64,000 nucleotides of DNA from Oceanospirillum sp048265165 (GTDB lineage: Bacteria > Pseudomonadota > Gammaproteobacteria > Pseudomonadales > Halomonadaceae). Shown here in pieces: positions 18,754 to 28,263 of this stretch (within the stretch, counting starts at the first letter, position 1; each line of letters starts with the position of its first letter). The notes beneath the pieces were generated by a model, which was given only the letters and a program-made list of their open reading frames with translations, did not search any database and was not told where the DNA came from. The position numbers and the translations under genes are program-made. The stretch spans positions 1 to 64,000 of the forward strand of contig NZ_JBLXCD010000003.1 of the NCBI RefSeq assembly GCF_048265165.1. Direction: 5' to 3'.

Positions 18754-19668
18754 ATGGATATACGCACCCTGAAAAAGATCGACCTTAATGCACTGGTAAC
18801 CCTAAAAGTACTGCTGGATGAGAAGCATGTGACTCAGACAGCCCATCAGCTGAATCTGACACAGTCGGCTGTCAGCCGGACATTGGCCAAGCTCAGAGAG
18901 ATGTTTGACGATCCACTACTGGTCAAGTCCGGGAAGCACCTGGCCCTGACAAACCGGGCGGAGAAACTTCAGCCTCAGCTTAACGCACTACTGGAAAACG
19001 CCAGTGCGCTACTGCTGCCGGAAAAATTCAACCCTGCAACTCACAAAGGCAGTATTCGCCTGGCAACAACCGACTACGGCACCCATAGTTTACTGCCGAG
19101 GCTGGTACCTGCATTAAATGAGGTTGCTCCCGGTGTCAGCCTGACCGCCGTAGACTGGCGCTCCAACCTGTTGACCGAGCTGGAGGAGAACCGGGTTGAT
19201 CTGATTATCGGAGGGGCTACTATCCCGCCTTCAGACATTTTCCAGCGCATTGTGGCCCATGACCATTTTGTAGCCGTTGTCCGCAAAAGCCACCCATATG
19301 CAGAAAAAATCACTCTGGATCAGTACCTTCAGCTCAAGCACGTTATGATCAGCCCCACAGGAACGGGTAACAGTGGTATTGATGACCTGCTGGCATTAAA
19401 CCGCCATAAACGCAATATCAGTGTTCGGGTACCCCATTTTTTTGCCGCACTGGAGATTATTGCCACCACCGATATGATCATTCTGCTGCCGGCTAAATTT
19501 GTGCGCCGTTATGTCTCTGAAGATAAATACTCAGTACTGCCGCCTCCGTTTGAGATCCCACCGATGGAGATCTCCATGTTCTGGCACGCCAGAATGCATC
19601 ATGATCCGCTACATCAATGGTTTCGTCAGTTTGTCTACGACACCATCTATGACCGAAAAACCCAATAA
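18754..19668 (+). CDS. LysR-family transcriptional regulator
   Basis: 304 residues. The N-terminal helix-turn-helix (VTQTAHQLNLTQSAVSRTLAKLREMFDDPLLV) is followed by the LysR substrate-binding domain (GSIRLATTDYGTHSLLPRLVPAL). The shape is closest to the NodD/PcpR-like subgroup with DPLLVKSG. It is divergent from the thioesterase gene with a 180-bp AT-rich gap, the usual place for its binding site. The target and inducer are unknown. Confidence 0.9.
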   Translation: MDIRTLKKIDLNALVTLKVLLDEKHVTQTAHQLNLTQSAVSRTLAKLREMFDDPLLVKSGKHLALTNRAEKLQPQLNALLENASALLLPEKFNPATHKGSIRLATTDYGTHSLLPRLVPALNEVAPGVSLTAVDWRSNLLTELEENRVDLIIGGATIPPSDIFQRIVAHDHFVAVVRKSHPYAEKITLDQYLQLKHVMISPTGTGNSGIDDLLALNRHKRNISVRVPHFFAALEIIATTDMIILLPAKFVRRYVSEDKYSVLPPPFEIPPMEISMFWHARMHHDPLHQWFRQFVYDTIYDRKTQ

Positions 19669-19754
19669 CATCAGACTGTAACAGAAGCCTGGTAGTGTAC
19701 TCCGGTGTTAATTATATACCGGCACGAATCACTCACTGGCAAATGGAATACGAA

Positions 19755-21533
19755 ATGAAAAAACAGTTATTGGCTTTGGTTATTGGTGCAACCTTGGCTG
19801 GCTGCGCAAGCCAAAACAACATGCTGCCTCAGCAAACACCAATCAAGAGCCTCTCACTGGACGTAGTTGGCAGCTATGTATCGGGTAGCGAGTTTGACAC
19901 CTCAAGTGCTGAGATCGTTTCGTACGACAAAACCACTGACCGTCTGTATGTGGTCAACGCAGAAAACAAAAGCATTGATGTGCTAGGCTTCAACAATAAC
20001 GATCAACCGGTTAAAGCCGGTAGCATCAATCTGAAGTCAGCAGCCGAAGCTGCAAATATCGCTATCGGTGCCGCAAACAGTGTGTCGGCAAAAAAAGGCT
20101 TAGTGGCTGTCGCTATTGAAAATAGCAATAAACAAAAAGATGGGATTATCGCGCTCTACCGCAGCGATGACCTTTCTCTGATCAACACCTACCCAGCAGG
20201 TGCGCTGCCGGACATGGTCATCCTGACCGAAGATGGCAATCACATTCTGGCAGCCAATGAAGGCGAGCCCAGCAAGGATTACTCCGTTGACCCAGAAGGC
20301 AGCGTAACACTTATCGACATCAGCTCCGGCACCAACAACTCAAAAGCCGTCGTTAAGCAGATCAACTTTCACGATTTCAATCAAGGCAATCCACGCTACT
20401 CAGAACTGAAGAGTGTGCGGCTTCCCCGCCCACACGGTGCAACCGTCTCCCAGGATCTGGAACCAGAATATATCGCATTAACAGATGATGGTAAGGCTGT
20501 TATTGCATTACAGGAAAACAACGCTCTGGCAGTTATCGATATTGCATCGGCAAAGATCGAAACAATTAACGGCCTGGGCCTGAAGAGTTGGGCGGACAAA
20601 GAAACCGGCGGTTATGGTTATCAACTCGACCTGACCAATAAAGATGGCAAATTCAGCCTTGCAAGCTACCCTCAGCTAGCGGGCTACTACATGCCGGATA
20701 CCATCGCAGGATTTAGCGTCTATGGTCAGCAGTATGTCATTACTGCAAACGAAGGTGATGGCCGGGAATACATTTACGAGACCACTCAAAGTAAATGCGA
20801 AGGCAAAGGTCATAAATGGGATAGCGATGACAGTAGTAATAGCGCAAGCTACACCACAACCTCCGGCGACTGCATCTCTTATACCGATGAAACCCGGGGT
20901 AAAAAACTTAAAGTAGCGGAACAGCACCCTCTGATGAACAGAGCGGTTTACGGCGACAATACCATCGCTAACGGCAAGGCGATCGGTCGTATTAAAGTTG
21001 TTGTTGATAACGCTGAGGCTTATAAGGTTGCTGCAGACCAAACCATTAAAACCTTTGGCGCACGCTCATTCTCAATCTGGACACTGAATGGCGAACAGGT
21101 CTTTGATAGTGGCGATCAACTGTCAAAGCTGGCAAATACGGCACAGCATTTCAATGCAAGTAATGACACCAATGAAAGTGATGACCGTAGCGACGACAAA
21201 GGTGTAGAGCCAGAAGCGGTGGAAGTTGCCAAGATTAATGGCAATACACTGGCCTTTATTGGGCTGGAACGCCAGGGCGGCATTGCCGTTTATAATGTGT
21301 CTAATCCGAAGGCACCGGTATTTCTGGATTACGTCAACAACCGCAATTTTACCGCTGATGTCTGTACAGAAGTGGATAAAGACGGTGAATGTGCCAACGG
21401 TACCTACAACCCCAAAGTGAAAGACCTCGGCCCTGAGTCCATCGAGTACTTCACCCGACAAGGTGAGCACTTTATCGCGGTCGGTAACGAAGTGTCTGGC
21501 ACCACCACCGTTTACAAACTCAACATCATCTAA
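19755..21533 (+). CDS. choice-of-anchor-I domain lipoprotein
   Basis: A 592-residue lipoprotein. MKKQLLALVIGATLAGC gives a signal peptide with lipobox LAGC, so Cys17 would be acylated. The remainder is a beta-propeller-like protein with the choice-of-anchor I pattern (SYDKTTDRLYVVNAENKSIDV, NEGEPSKDYSVDPEGSVTLI, ALTDDGKAVIALQENNALAV, DDRSDDKGVEPEAVEV). Members are often linked to phosphatase-like or phytase-like secreted proteins; the activity here is unproven. The ATG at 19755 is preferred over upstream in-frame starts because it begins the signal peptide. Confidence 0.85.
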   Translation: MKKQLLALVIGATLAGCASQNNMLPQQTPIKSLSLDVVGSYVSGSEFDTSSAEIVSYDKTTDRLYVVNAENKSIDVLGFNNNDQPVKAGSINLKSAAEAANIAIGAANSVSAKKGLVAVAIENSNKQKDGIIALYRSDDLSLINTYPAGALPDMVILTEDGNHILAANEGEPSKDYSVDPEGSVTLIDISSGTNNSKAVVKQINFHDFNQGNPRYSELKSVRLPRPHGATVSQDLEPEYIALTDDGKAVIALQENNALAVIDIASAKIETINGLGLKSWADKETGGYGYQLDLTNKDGKFSLASYPQLAGYYMPDTIAGFSVYGQQYVITANEGDGREYIYETTQSKCEGKGHKWDSDDSSNSASYTTTSGDCISYTDETRGKKLKVAEQHPLMNRAVYGDNTIANGKAIGRIKVVVDNAEAYKVAADQTIKTFGARSFSIWTLNGEQVFDSGDQLSKLANTAQHFNASNDTNESDDRSDDKGVEPEAVEVAKINGNTLAFIGLERQGGIAVYNVSNPKAPVFLDYVNNRNFTADVCTEVDKDGECANGTYNPKVKDLGPESIEYFTRQGEHFIAVGNEVSGTTTVYKLNII

Positions 21534-21873
21534 ATGCTAAACAGCAGGTGCTTTGCTTAAGGCACCTTCTGTCCCCAGCTACCCAGCGATTATCTTTCTG
21601 TATCCTTTTCCTGCCTGCATCGTTTCTGATTCTTAGATATGCTTAAGCGCTCTGGCATTCACTACCCGAATCAAAATACCTGTCAGGCATGGAATCAATC
21701 CTGGTCGTCAGGGGAGCCCCTGAGCAAATCACCGATAAGAAAAAGCAGAGCAGAGAGAACCTCTGCTCTGTAAAACAGCGACAACTGGCAGTACCGGCAT
21801 GAAGAGCACTACCATGAAAACTTACAGGCGCCGCTGATAAAACACAGCATAATAACCCACCGATTCTGTGGGC
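21534..21873. other. intergenic region between convergent genes
   Basis: About 340 bp. It holds a weak hairpin just after the lipoprotein gene (AGGTGC at 21546 with GCACCT at 21562) and a strong minus-strand terminator at 21736-21770. I see no gene. Confidence 0.55.
21736..21770 (-). terminator. terminator of the TRAP-uspA operon
   Basis: A perfect 10-bp stem, CAGAGCAGAG and CTCTGCTCTG, with a 5-base loop. Read on the minus strand it is followed by CTTTTTCTT. Confidence 0.85.
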
Positions 21874-22347
21874 TTAAAGCGGGACAGTCAAAATTGGCCG
21901 ACGGCAGTGATGCATCACTTTTGTCGGTGTATCGCCTAATAAACTGTTTTGGTGCCGAACCCCCATGACGATCACAGTAGCATCCATCTCCTCGGCTACT
22001 TCCAGAATTTTCTTCCAGGGCGCACCCTCTTCGACACGAGCTTCCAGCTGACCATCCGCCAACATTTCTGAGGCATCCAGCTCTTCACGGCAGAAACGCT
22101 CGACGCGTTCAACAACCTGCTGCTGGACATGCTGCAGACTCTCATCATGCAGCGCCTTCAGACTAGGGTCATCACTCATCATAGAACGCACAAGACGCTC
22201 CGCGTGACCACTTACCGGCTCAACCACATGGAGAAAGGTGATATGGGATTTGTAATGACCACAGAGGCTCATCGCCGCACGAAAAGCCGGACGGGAACCG
22301 GGCCGAATATCCGAGGCATATAAAATACGGGTAACTCCGGGCAGCAT
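21874..22347 (-). CDS. universal stress protein of the TRAP operon
   Basis: A 157-residue UspA-fold protein. It starts RILYASDIRPGSRPAFRAA and ends with the ATP-binding segment VIVMGVRHQNSLLGDTPTKVMHHCRRPILTVP (G-2x-G-9x-G(S/T) type). It is the last gene of the dctP-dctQ-dctM-usp order. UspA proteins encoded with TRAP transporters (TeaD-like) are known to bind ATP and tune uptake. It has its own AGGAGGG-type ribosome-binding site 91 bp after dctM and is followed by a strong terminator. Confidence 0.88.
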   Translation of the reverse strand: MLPGVTRILYASDIRPGSRPAFRAAMSLCGHYKSHITFLHVVEPVSGHAERLVRSMMSDDPSLKALHDESLQHVQQQVVERVERFCREELDASEMLADGQLEARVEEGAPWKKILEVAEEMDATVIVMGVRHQNSLLGDTPTKVMHHCRRPILTVPL

Positions 22348-22438
22348 AGCAAACCCTCCTTATTATCCGAAATTGCTCAGAACAAAGCCGTTCTGAGCAA
22401 TTTTCATTCATTGTTATTCTTTTCTATATTCGGGATTG

Positions 22439-23767
22439 TTATCGGTATAAAAGTTCCGGCAGAAACAGGGCGATCTGTGCAATAAACGTGATCAGCATCA
22501 GGCGAACAATGTCCGCCATCCAGAAAGGTGTTACCCCTTTAAAGATAGTGCCCGGTTTCACATCCCGGAGCACAGCACTTAACACGAAGACATTCATCCC
22601 CACCGGCGGCGTAATCAGGCTGATCTCCGTCACCACCACCACCACGATACCGAACCAGACCAGATCAAAGCCCAGGCTCTGAACCAGCGGATAGAAAATC
22701 GGCACGGTCAGCAGCATCATAGAAAGGCTTTCAAACACCATACCCAGCACAATATAGATCGCCAGAATCACCAGAATAACGCCCATCGGGCTGACATCCA
22801 GCGACGTCACAAAGTCCAGCAGAGCATCCGGCAAGCCCGCGCGATTAATAAAGTCAGAGAAAATCAGCGCACCGATCAGAACACCGAACAGCATCGCTGT
22901 GGTTCGGCCGGTATCTGTCATCGCATGGAACAAAGAGCCCAGGGTCAGAGAACGGCGGGCCAGCGCGATAACAAACGCACCACCTGCGCCGATACCTGCA
23001 GCCTCCGTTGGCGTGAAGACACCCAGGTAGATACCGCCCATTACGATGGTAAAAAGTACCAGCACGCCCCAAACACCTTTCAGGGCAGAAAAACGCTCAC
23101 TCCAGCTCATCTTCTCGCCCGGAGGGCCCGCCTCAGGGTTACGCCATACGGTGTAACGCACAGCCCCCAGATACAGAAGAATCCCCAAAAGTCCCGGAAT
23201 AAAACCCGCAGCAAACAGCTCACGGATACTGGACTCTGTCAGCAGGCCATAAATCACCAGAATAACACTCGGCGGAATCAGAATACCCAAGGTGCCACCG
23301 GCCGCAATGGATGCCGTGGCCAGAGAATCCGAATAGCCAAATTTACGCATAGGCGGCATCGCGACCTTCGCCATGGTGGCAGAGGTTGCCAGAGACGAGC
23401 CACAGATCGCAGAAAAACCACCGCAAGCCACAACAGTCGCCATGGACAGGCCGCCTTTACGGTGCCCGAGAAAAGCGTAGGAAGCCTGATACAGCTCCTG
23501 AGACAGTCCTGATTTAGTGACCAAGTTGCCCATTAAGATAAACAGAGGAATAACCGACAGACCGTATTCCTGAGCCGTATCAATGACACGGTTCGCGGCC
23601 ATCGATAAGGCACCGGTCCAGCGGAAATCAAATAAATTGTCAAAGCCCAGCCCCTGCAGGTAGGCAAAGCCGAAGAACCCTACGAAGCCCATCGCGAACG
23701 CGATAGGAATTCGCACGATCACGATCAGTGCCAGCAGAATAGCAAAGCCGATAAGTGCTACAGTCAT
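22439..23767 (-). CDS. dctM: TRAP transporter large permease (DctM)
   Basis: A 442-residue integral membrane protein with about a dozen hydrophobic segments. Family signatures include IPLFILMGNLVTKSGLS, GGFSAICGSSLATSATMAKVAMP, GTLGILIPPSVILVIYG and LITPPVGMNVFVLS. It is the translocation subunit that uses the sodium gradient. Its place beside the hpa genes suggests uptake of an aromatic acid such as 4-hydroxyphenylacetate; this is inferred from context only. Confidence 0.93.
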   Translation of the reverse strand: MTVALIGFAILLALIVIVRIPIAFAMGFVGFFGFAYLQGLGFDNLFDFRWTGALSMAANRVIDTAQEYGLSVIPLFILMGNLVTKSGLSQELYQASYAFLGHRKGGLSMATVVACGGFSAICGSSLATSATMAKVAMPPMRKFGYSDSLATASIAAGGTLGILIPPSVILVIYGLLTESSIRELFAAGFIPGLLGILLYLGAVRYTVWRNPEAGPPGEKMSWSERFSALKGVWGVLVLFTIVMGGIYLGVFTPTEAAGIGAGGAFVIALARRSLTLGSLFHAMTDTGRTTAMLFGVLIGALIFSDFINRAGLPDALLDFVTSLDVSPMGVILVILAIYIVLGMVFESLSMMLLTVPIFYPLVQSLGFDLVWFGIVVVVVTEISLITPPVGMNVFVLSAVLRDVKPGTIFKGVTPFWMADIVRLMLITFIAQIALFLPELLYR

Positions 23768-23887
23768 AAACTTGATCCGGAAATAACGCAGATGACAAAC
23801 TCAGCCTAACCCGCTACAGGTTCAGGCTAAGCCTTTTTCTGTAACAGACGATGGAGCGTTAACTCAAAGCTGAGCACGGGTTTCGAT

Positions 23888-24412
23888 TTAGTCGCGGGTT
23901 TCGATAATGATCCGATACACGCCATAGGTAATCATCAGCGCTGCGGTGGCATAACTCATAACCGCAATATACTGCACGATATACCCCACAGGGATCTCAA
24001 GATATTCCGTAACGACCCCCCGACGCATAGATCGTTCGCCCAGGTAGAACATACGTTCTGCCAGGAAATAAAGCCCGCCGGACATCAGCAATGCAGAGAG
24101 CAAACCCAGCACACGCATCAGCTTATGACTGATGTAACTGTCCAGAATATCAACAACAACATGGCCACCGCGCCAGGTCACAATCGGCATTTGGGCAAAA
24201 ACAATCACTGCCAAACCGATCTCTGTAAGCTCTACGGCACCATCCACTGCATTATCGAAAAAATATCGGCCGATCACATCCATGCAAGTCAGAGCCATCA
24301 AAGCAAACAGAACCACCGCCGCACAGGCCTCAAGAAAAAAGGCCAGCCAGATAACCGGCCCTTTTTCCTCGTAGTGTTCTGCCACCCACTTAGGAAGCGT
24401 TGCGAGAGACAT
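23888..24412 (-). CDS. dctQ: TRAP transporter small permease (DctQ)
   Basis: A 174-residue protein with four membrane helices, including LEACAAVVLFALMALTCMDVIGRYFF and GAVELTEIGLAVIVFAQMP, the DctQ signature region with AxxLTE. It pairs with DctM. It begins 12 bp after dctP and is followed by 120 bp before dctM. Confidence 0.92.
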   Translation of the reverse strand: MSLATLPKWVAEHYEEKGPVIWLAFFLEACAAVVLFALMALTCMDVIGRYFFDNAVDGAVELTEIGLAVIVFAQMPIVTWRGGHVVVDILDSYISHKLMRVLGLLSALLMSGGLYFLAERMFYLGERSMRRGVVTEYLEIPVGYIVQYIAVMSYATAALMITYGVYRIIIETRD

Positions 24413-24424
24413 ACACTACTCCAC

Positions 24425-25480
24425 TTAGTTACCGTTTTTCATATTAGCTTCGTAATCACGGGCAATTTTGCGCATCTCTTGCAGCGCCGCTTTCGCGTCT
24501 ACGTCACGATCTTCAACAGAGTCGATCCAAACCTGATCCATACCCTTGGTCAGGGTTACGAACTCTTTGTACATCGCATCATCTTTAGAGATACGCTTTA
24601 CATTTACACCGGCTTCCTGAGCGGCTTTGTAACCATCCAGATCGGCACCATCCCATGCACTACCCGCCAGGGCAGACAAGCGCAAACCGGACACACGGCG
24701 GATCGCCTGACGATCCTTCTCAGACAGATCTTCCATAAACTCAGGATTAATAAACATAGAGAAGCTGCCCAGATACATACCACCCGGCAGTACAGTCACA
24801 TAATCAGTAACTTCACTCAGGCGCAGGGACTTCTGCTCACCCATGGGAATAAACACACCATCAATAACACCCTGCTGCAGCATCTCGTAAACCTTAGGAG
24901 CAGGAGCACCGACCGGTGTCACATGCATGCGCTCAGCCAGCTCACTCTGAACACCACCACCAACACGAATCTTTTTGCCCTCAAGATCAGCAAGGGAGTT
25001 GATTGGCTCTTTGGAGTGGATCAGACCCGGGCCGTGGGTAAACATCCCCAGAACTTCCAGACCTTCAAACTCATCGGCCTGCTTAAAGTACTTGTCATAC
25101 ACTTTCCAAAGGGCAACAGACGCAGCTTCTGCGCCAACACCCAGACCTGGCTGCTCGACCGCTTGTGGCAGTTTAAAGCGACCCGGAACATAACCGTGAT
25201 AGCTGAAGGAAGCATCGATAACACCATCCTCAACCAGATTGAACATCGTTTTAGGATGGCCTAAACCCTGTTCAACTTTAATTTTCACACGACCTTCCGT
25301 CGCTTCTTCAACCCATTTAGCCCAGGTAGGCCAAACAACTGAGTTCTGAGCCGCCGTTGGTGGTAGCCAGGTACCCACACGCAGAATGGTTTCAGAAAAA
25401 GCCGAATTAGAAGCCAGTACGGAAGCACTCAGGGTCAGACCCACCAGTGCTTGTTTAAACGTTTTCTTCATTATTGTCAT
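24425..25480 (-). CDS. dctP: TRAP transporter substrate-binding protein (DctP)
   Basis: 351 residues with a Sec signal peptide (KKTFKQALVGLTLSASVLASNSAFS). The mature part shows DctP family pattern (TILRVGTWLPPTAAQN, LADLEGKKIRVGGG, EMLQQGVIDGVFIP, with the carboxylate-binding Arg in KIRV). First gene of the operon. The ATG at 25480 has AGGAG nine bases upstream. It is a periplasmic receptor, probably for an organic acid; co-location with hpa genes makes hydroxyphenylacetate a candidate. Confidence 0.9.
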   Translation of the reverse strand: MTIMKKTFKQALVGLTLSASVLASNSAFSETILRVGTWLPPTAAQNSVVWPTWAKWVEEATEGRVKIKVEQGLGHPKTMFNLVEDGVIDASFSYHGYVPGRFKLPQAVEQPGLGVGAEAASVALWKVYDKYFKQADEFEGLEVLGMFTHGPGLIHSKEPINSLADLEGKKIRVGGGVQSELAERMHVTPVGAPAPKVYEMLQQGVIDGVFIPMGEQKSLRLSEVTDYVTVLPGGMYLGSFSMFINPEFMEDLSEKDRQAIRRVSGLRLSALAGSAWDGADLDGYKAAQEAGVNVKRISKDDAMYKEFVTLTKGMDQVWIDSVEDRDVDAKAALQEMRKIARDYEANMKNGN

Positions 25481-25910
25481 TGTTGTTGTCTCCTGCTTAG
25501 GTTTTGCCCTATAACCGGCCGTGCAGTAGGGTCAAGCTGGTTATAGTTCACACGCTTTATCGTTGTTAGTGTTTTTTATTCTCAGTCAGCCATTACAGAT
25601 CTTTGCCTGTTCCGGCAGATTTTAAATCACTTTAAAACCCTGAAAAAAAGATTCTGTATCAAATCCAATACCTGCAGCACTTTTACCTGCAGGATAAAAA
25701 GCCATAGCAGCGCTATTTATACCCATCAATAACTCAGGTCAAAGCTGCCAGACTTAAAATCTGACGCAGATCAGATTTCCAAGATACAGCATTATTTACG
25801 ATACCAAAAGAGAATCCTAAATAAAATTTATGTATCTGTTTACCCTCCGCAACCGAGTATAAACTCTATTTCATACCTGAAGCCGGAGGGCTGTTAAACA
25901 CCACCTACAC
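25481..25910. other. intergenic region with TRAP operon promoter
   Basis: About 430 AT-rich bp between hpaF (ending) and dctP (starting). A nested CCTGCAGCACTTTTACCTGCAGG-like arrangement, with two CTGCAG elements near 25670-25690, is visible but unexplained. No copy of the TTAACATATTAA palindrome and no gene was seen. Confidence 0.45.
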
Positions 25911-26297
25911 CTACTTAGCTGCAAACAGTGGATGGATATTGTTCTTATTAAACTTAAGAACAGGGTCCAACTCTGTCATCTCAAAGGAGATCTGACAGTA
26001 GCTATTATCAGTAACAGGGGTCATCCAGTTACAGAGAATCTCAAATACCCTTTCTGCAACTTCCTGTTTAAGTGCCATGTCCCGCCCATGACCGATTTTC
26101 AGACTAAGATTGAGAAAAGCAAAGTCTTCCCGGCCATCCGCTACCCGGTAGTCGTAACAACGAATCGCACGACTGCGGACTCCACCAATCGGGAAGGCTC
26201 CGGTTGAAACCACATACTCATGCAGCGCTTTAAACAGCGGCTGAAAATCCAACTGCTCATGCAGATTGTCAGAATACTCCACAACAAAATGCGGCAT
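25911..26297 (-). CDS. hpaF: 5-carboxymethyl-2-hydroxymuconate delta-isomerase
   Basis: A 128-residue tautomerase-fold enzyme starting MPHFVVEYSDNLHEQLDF with the catalytic Pro1 of the family. RSRAIRCYDYRVADGREDFAFLNLSLKIGHGRD is characteristic of CHMI. It isomerises the muconate made by HpaE before decarboxylation by HpaG. It lies 90 bp after hpaE, in the same direction. Confidence 0.92.
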   Translation of the reverse strand: MPHFVVEYSDNLHEQLDFQPLFKALHEYVVSTGAFPIGGVRSRAIRCYDYRVADGREDFAFLNLSLKIGHGRDMALKQEVAERVFEILCNWMTPVTDNSYCQISFEMTELDPVLKFNKNNIHPLFAAK

Positions 26298-26387
26298 AGA
26301 TCACCTCAATATCAGCTTCAGATTCAACCGAAGCGCCCGTTACAGACAGAGAGCACACCTGGTGCGCCCTGCCTACCGGATAAAAAA

Positions 26388-27851
26388 TTACACACCCCAT
26401 TTAGGAATATGGTGTGACCCCATACTGATACAGACATTCTTTGGCTCACAGAAAACTTCGAAGCTGTAATCACCACCTTCACGGCCCGTACCTGAGCCTT
26501 TCACACCACCAAACGGAGTTCGCAGGTCTCGCACGTTCTGGCTGTTCACAAACATCATGCCCGCTTCGATACGATTTGCGATGCGATGCACCTTACCCAC
26601 ATCCTGCGTCCACAGATAAGACGCCAGACCATAGTCATTGTCGTTCGCCATACGAACCACATCTTCTTCATCTTTGAACGGAATAATCACCGCCACAGGG
26701 CCGAAGATCTCTTCACGGGCGATACGCATATCATTGGTGACATCACGGAACGCCGTCGGGCGAACAAAGTGGCCGCCTTTCAGGTGATCCGGCAGTTCAT
26801 CAACCGGCTTATCAGGGCCACCGGCGATCAGGGTTGCACCCTCTTCGATACCGGTTTTGATATAACCGGTTACCTTATCCCAATGGGCCTGACTGATCAG
26901 AGAGCCAACCTTGGTGTCCATCTCAGTCGGATCACCCACCTTGATCTTGTTAGCGCGAGCGGCGAACTCTTCGCAGAACTTGTCGTAGATACCTTCCTGC
27001 ACAAACAGGCGGGAACCGGCAGTGCAACGCTCACCGTTAATCGAGAAGATACCGAATACCGCAGCATCTAGGGCGCGCTCGTAGTCGCAATCATCAAAGA
27101 TGATCACCGGAGACTTACCCCCCAGCTCCATGGAGAATTTCTTCAGGCCTGCGTTCGCGATGATATGCTTACCGGTTGATGTACCACCGGTGAAAGAGAT
27201 CGCATTCACGTTAGGGTCAGTAATCAGTGCGTTACCCGTGGTGCCACCAAAGCCATGAACGATGTTAAATACGCCCGCAGGAATACCCGCTTCCAACGCC
27301 AGATGACCCAGAAAATCCGTAGACAACGGAGACAGCTCAGACTGTTTCATCACCGCAGTGTTACCCAGCGCCAGTGCCGGTGCCGTTTTCCAGGTGCCAG
27401 TCATAAATGGCACGTTCCATGGAGAGATAAGTGCACACACACCGGTCGGCTGATACAGGGTGTAGTTCAGCATTTGGTCATCCATTGGATAGGTATGACC
27501 GTTCATCTGGCGGGATTTTTCAGCGAAAAAGTAGAAGTTATTGGAAGAACGTGGAATCAGAGCATTCTGAGTCTGGTAAATCGGCAGACCCGTATCTGCT
27601 GTTTCCAGCTGAGCGATCTTTTCAACATTTTCACCGATCAGGTCACCCAGCTTTTCGATAATTTTAGAACGCTTGGCAATCGGCATATTCGCCCAGGCAG
27701 GGAATGCATCTTTTGCCGCCTGAGTTGCTGCGGCAACCTGCTCAGGGGTTGCGTGAGCGACTTCAGCCAGAACTTCTCCGGTTGCCGGGTTTACGGTTTC
27801 AAAGGTTTCCGGGCTTTCTACCCACTTGCCGTTAATCAGGTTCTTAATCAT
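26388..27851 (-). CDS. hpaE: 5-carboxymethyl-2-hydroxymuconic-semialdehyde dehydrogenase
   Basis: A 487-residue NAD-dependent aldehyde dehydrogenase. Catalytic Cys lies in NGERCTAGSR and the catalytic Glu in MELGGKSPVII; SFTGGTSTGK binds the cofactor. It matches HpaE length and pattern (LINGKWVESPETFETVNPATGEVLAEV). It oxidises the ring-cleavage product of HpaD. The promoter at 27974-28002 carries two operator palindromes. Confidence 0.93.
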   Translation of the reverse strand: MIKNLINGKWVESPETFETVNPATGEVLAEVAHATPEQVAAATQAAKDAFPAWANMPIAKRSKIIEKLGDLIGENVEKIAQLETADTGLPIYQTQNALIPRSSNNFYFFAEKSRQMNGHTYPMDDQMLNYTLYQPTGVCALISPWNVPFMTGTWKTAPALALGNTAVMKQSELSPLSTDFLGHLALEAGIPAGVFNIVHGFGGTTGNALITDPNVNAISFTGGTSTGKHIIANAGLKKFSMELGGKSPVIIFDDCDYERALDAAVFGIFSINGERCTAGSRLFVQEGIYDKFCEEFAARANKIKVGDPTEMDTKVGSLISQAHWDKVTGYIKTGIEEGATLIAGGPDKPVDELPDHLKGGHFVRPTAFRDVTNDMRIAREEIFGPVAVIIPFKDEEDVVRMANDNDYGLASYLWTQDVGKVHRIANRIEAGMMFVNSQNVRDLRTPFGGVKGSGTGREGGDYSFEVFCEPKNVCISMGSHHIPKWGV

Positions 27852-27959
27852 TGTTCTGTTCCGTCCTACCTATGCACTAAAGCCCTGTGGGGCTTTAACT
27901 GAAATTTGAGCCTGCTGTCTTTCTCCGAGGTTCAGACCCAACCTCCGAGCAGCAACAAC

Positions 27960-28002
27960 TTAACATATTAACCAATTTATTTAACATATTAACAATTGTC
28001 AA
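27960..28002 (-). promoter_or_regulatory. hpaE promoter with two HpaR-type operators
   Basis: On the minus strand, TTGACA (28002-27997) and TAAATT (27979-27974) are 17 bp apart. A copy of TTAACATATTAA at 27981-27992 fills the spacer and a second at 27960-27971 lies just downstream, 21 bp away (two helix turns). This is the expected place for repression by a MarR-type dimer. Confidence 0.72.
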
Positions 28003-28134
28003 CTGAGAAGTTACCTGTGAAACTAAAATCTGTCTGCTAACTTTAGTCTAATCTCAGGACAAAATAACAAAAACAGCCTGCAAGCCTTACCAAACCTAAG
28101 AGATAAAAGACTTCTGAAAATCCCGGCAATTTAA

Positions 28135-28193
28135 TTAACATATTAAGTTATTGACAATTCCGCCCTTAATAGCAAAACTAATTAACATAGAAA
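28135..28193 (+). promoter_or_regulatory. hpaG promoter region with HpaR-type operators
   Basis: TTAACATATTAA at 28135-28146 stands directly before a TTGACA -35 element (28151-28156). A degenerate copy, TTAACATAGAAA, is at 28182-28193. The -10 element is not clear. The pair would let one repressor control hpaG1-G2-H-I-A. Confidence 0.6.
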
Positions 28194-28263
28194 GTAATCA
28201 ACCTAGACACGTATACCTATCAGAACATTCCAACAAGAATCCAAAGAATCTGGAGATTTCGCC

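Noticed and set aside
24125..25264. Long plus-strand open frame of 379 codons opposite the TRAP genes
   Set aside because: It is fully antisense to dctQ and dctP, which have clear family motifs; composition (many His, Gln, Thr) is that of a mirror frame.
25650..25720. Possible sigma-54 promoter before dctP
   Set aside because: The GG and GC elements are 11 rather than 10 bases apart on the minus strand, so the match fails.
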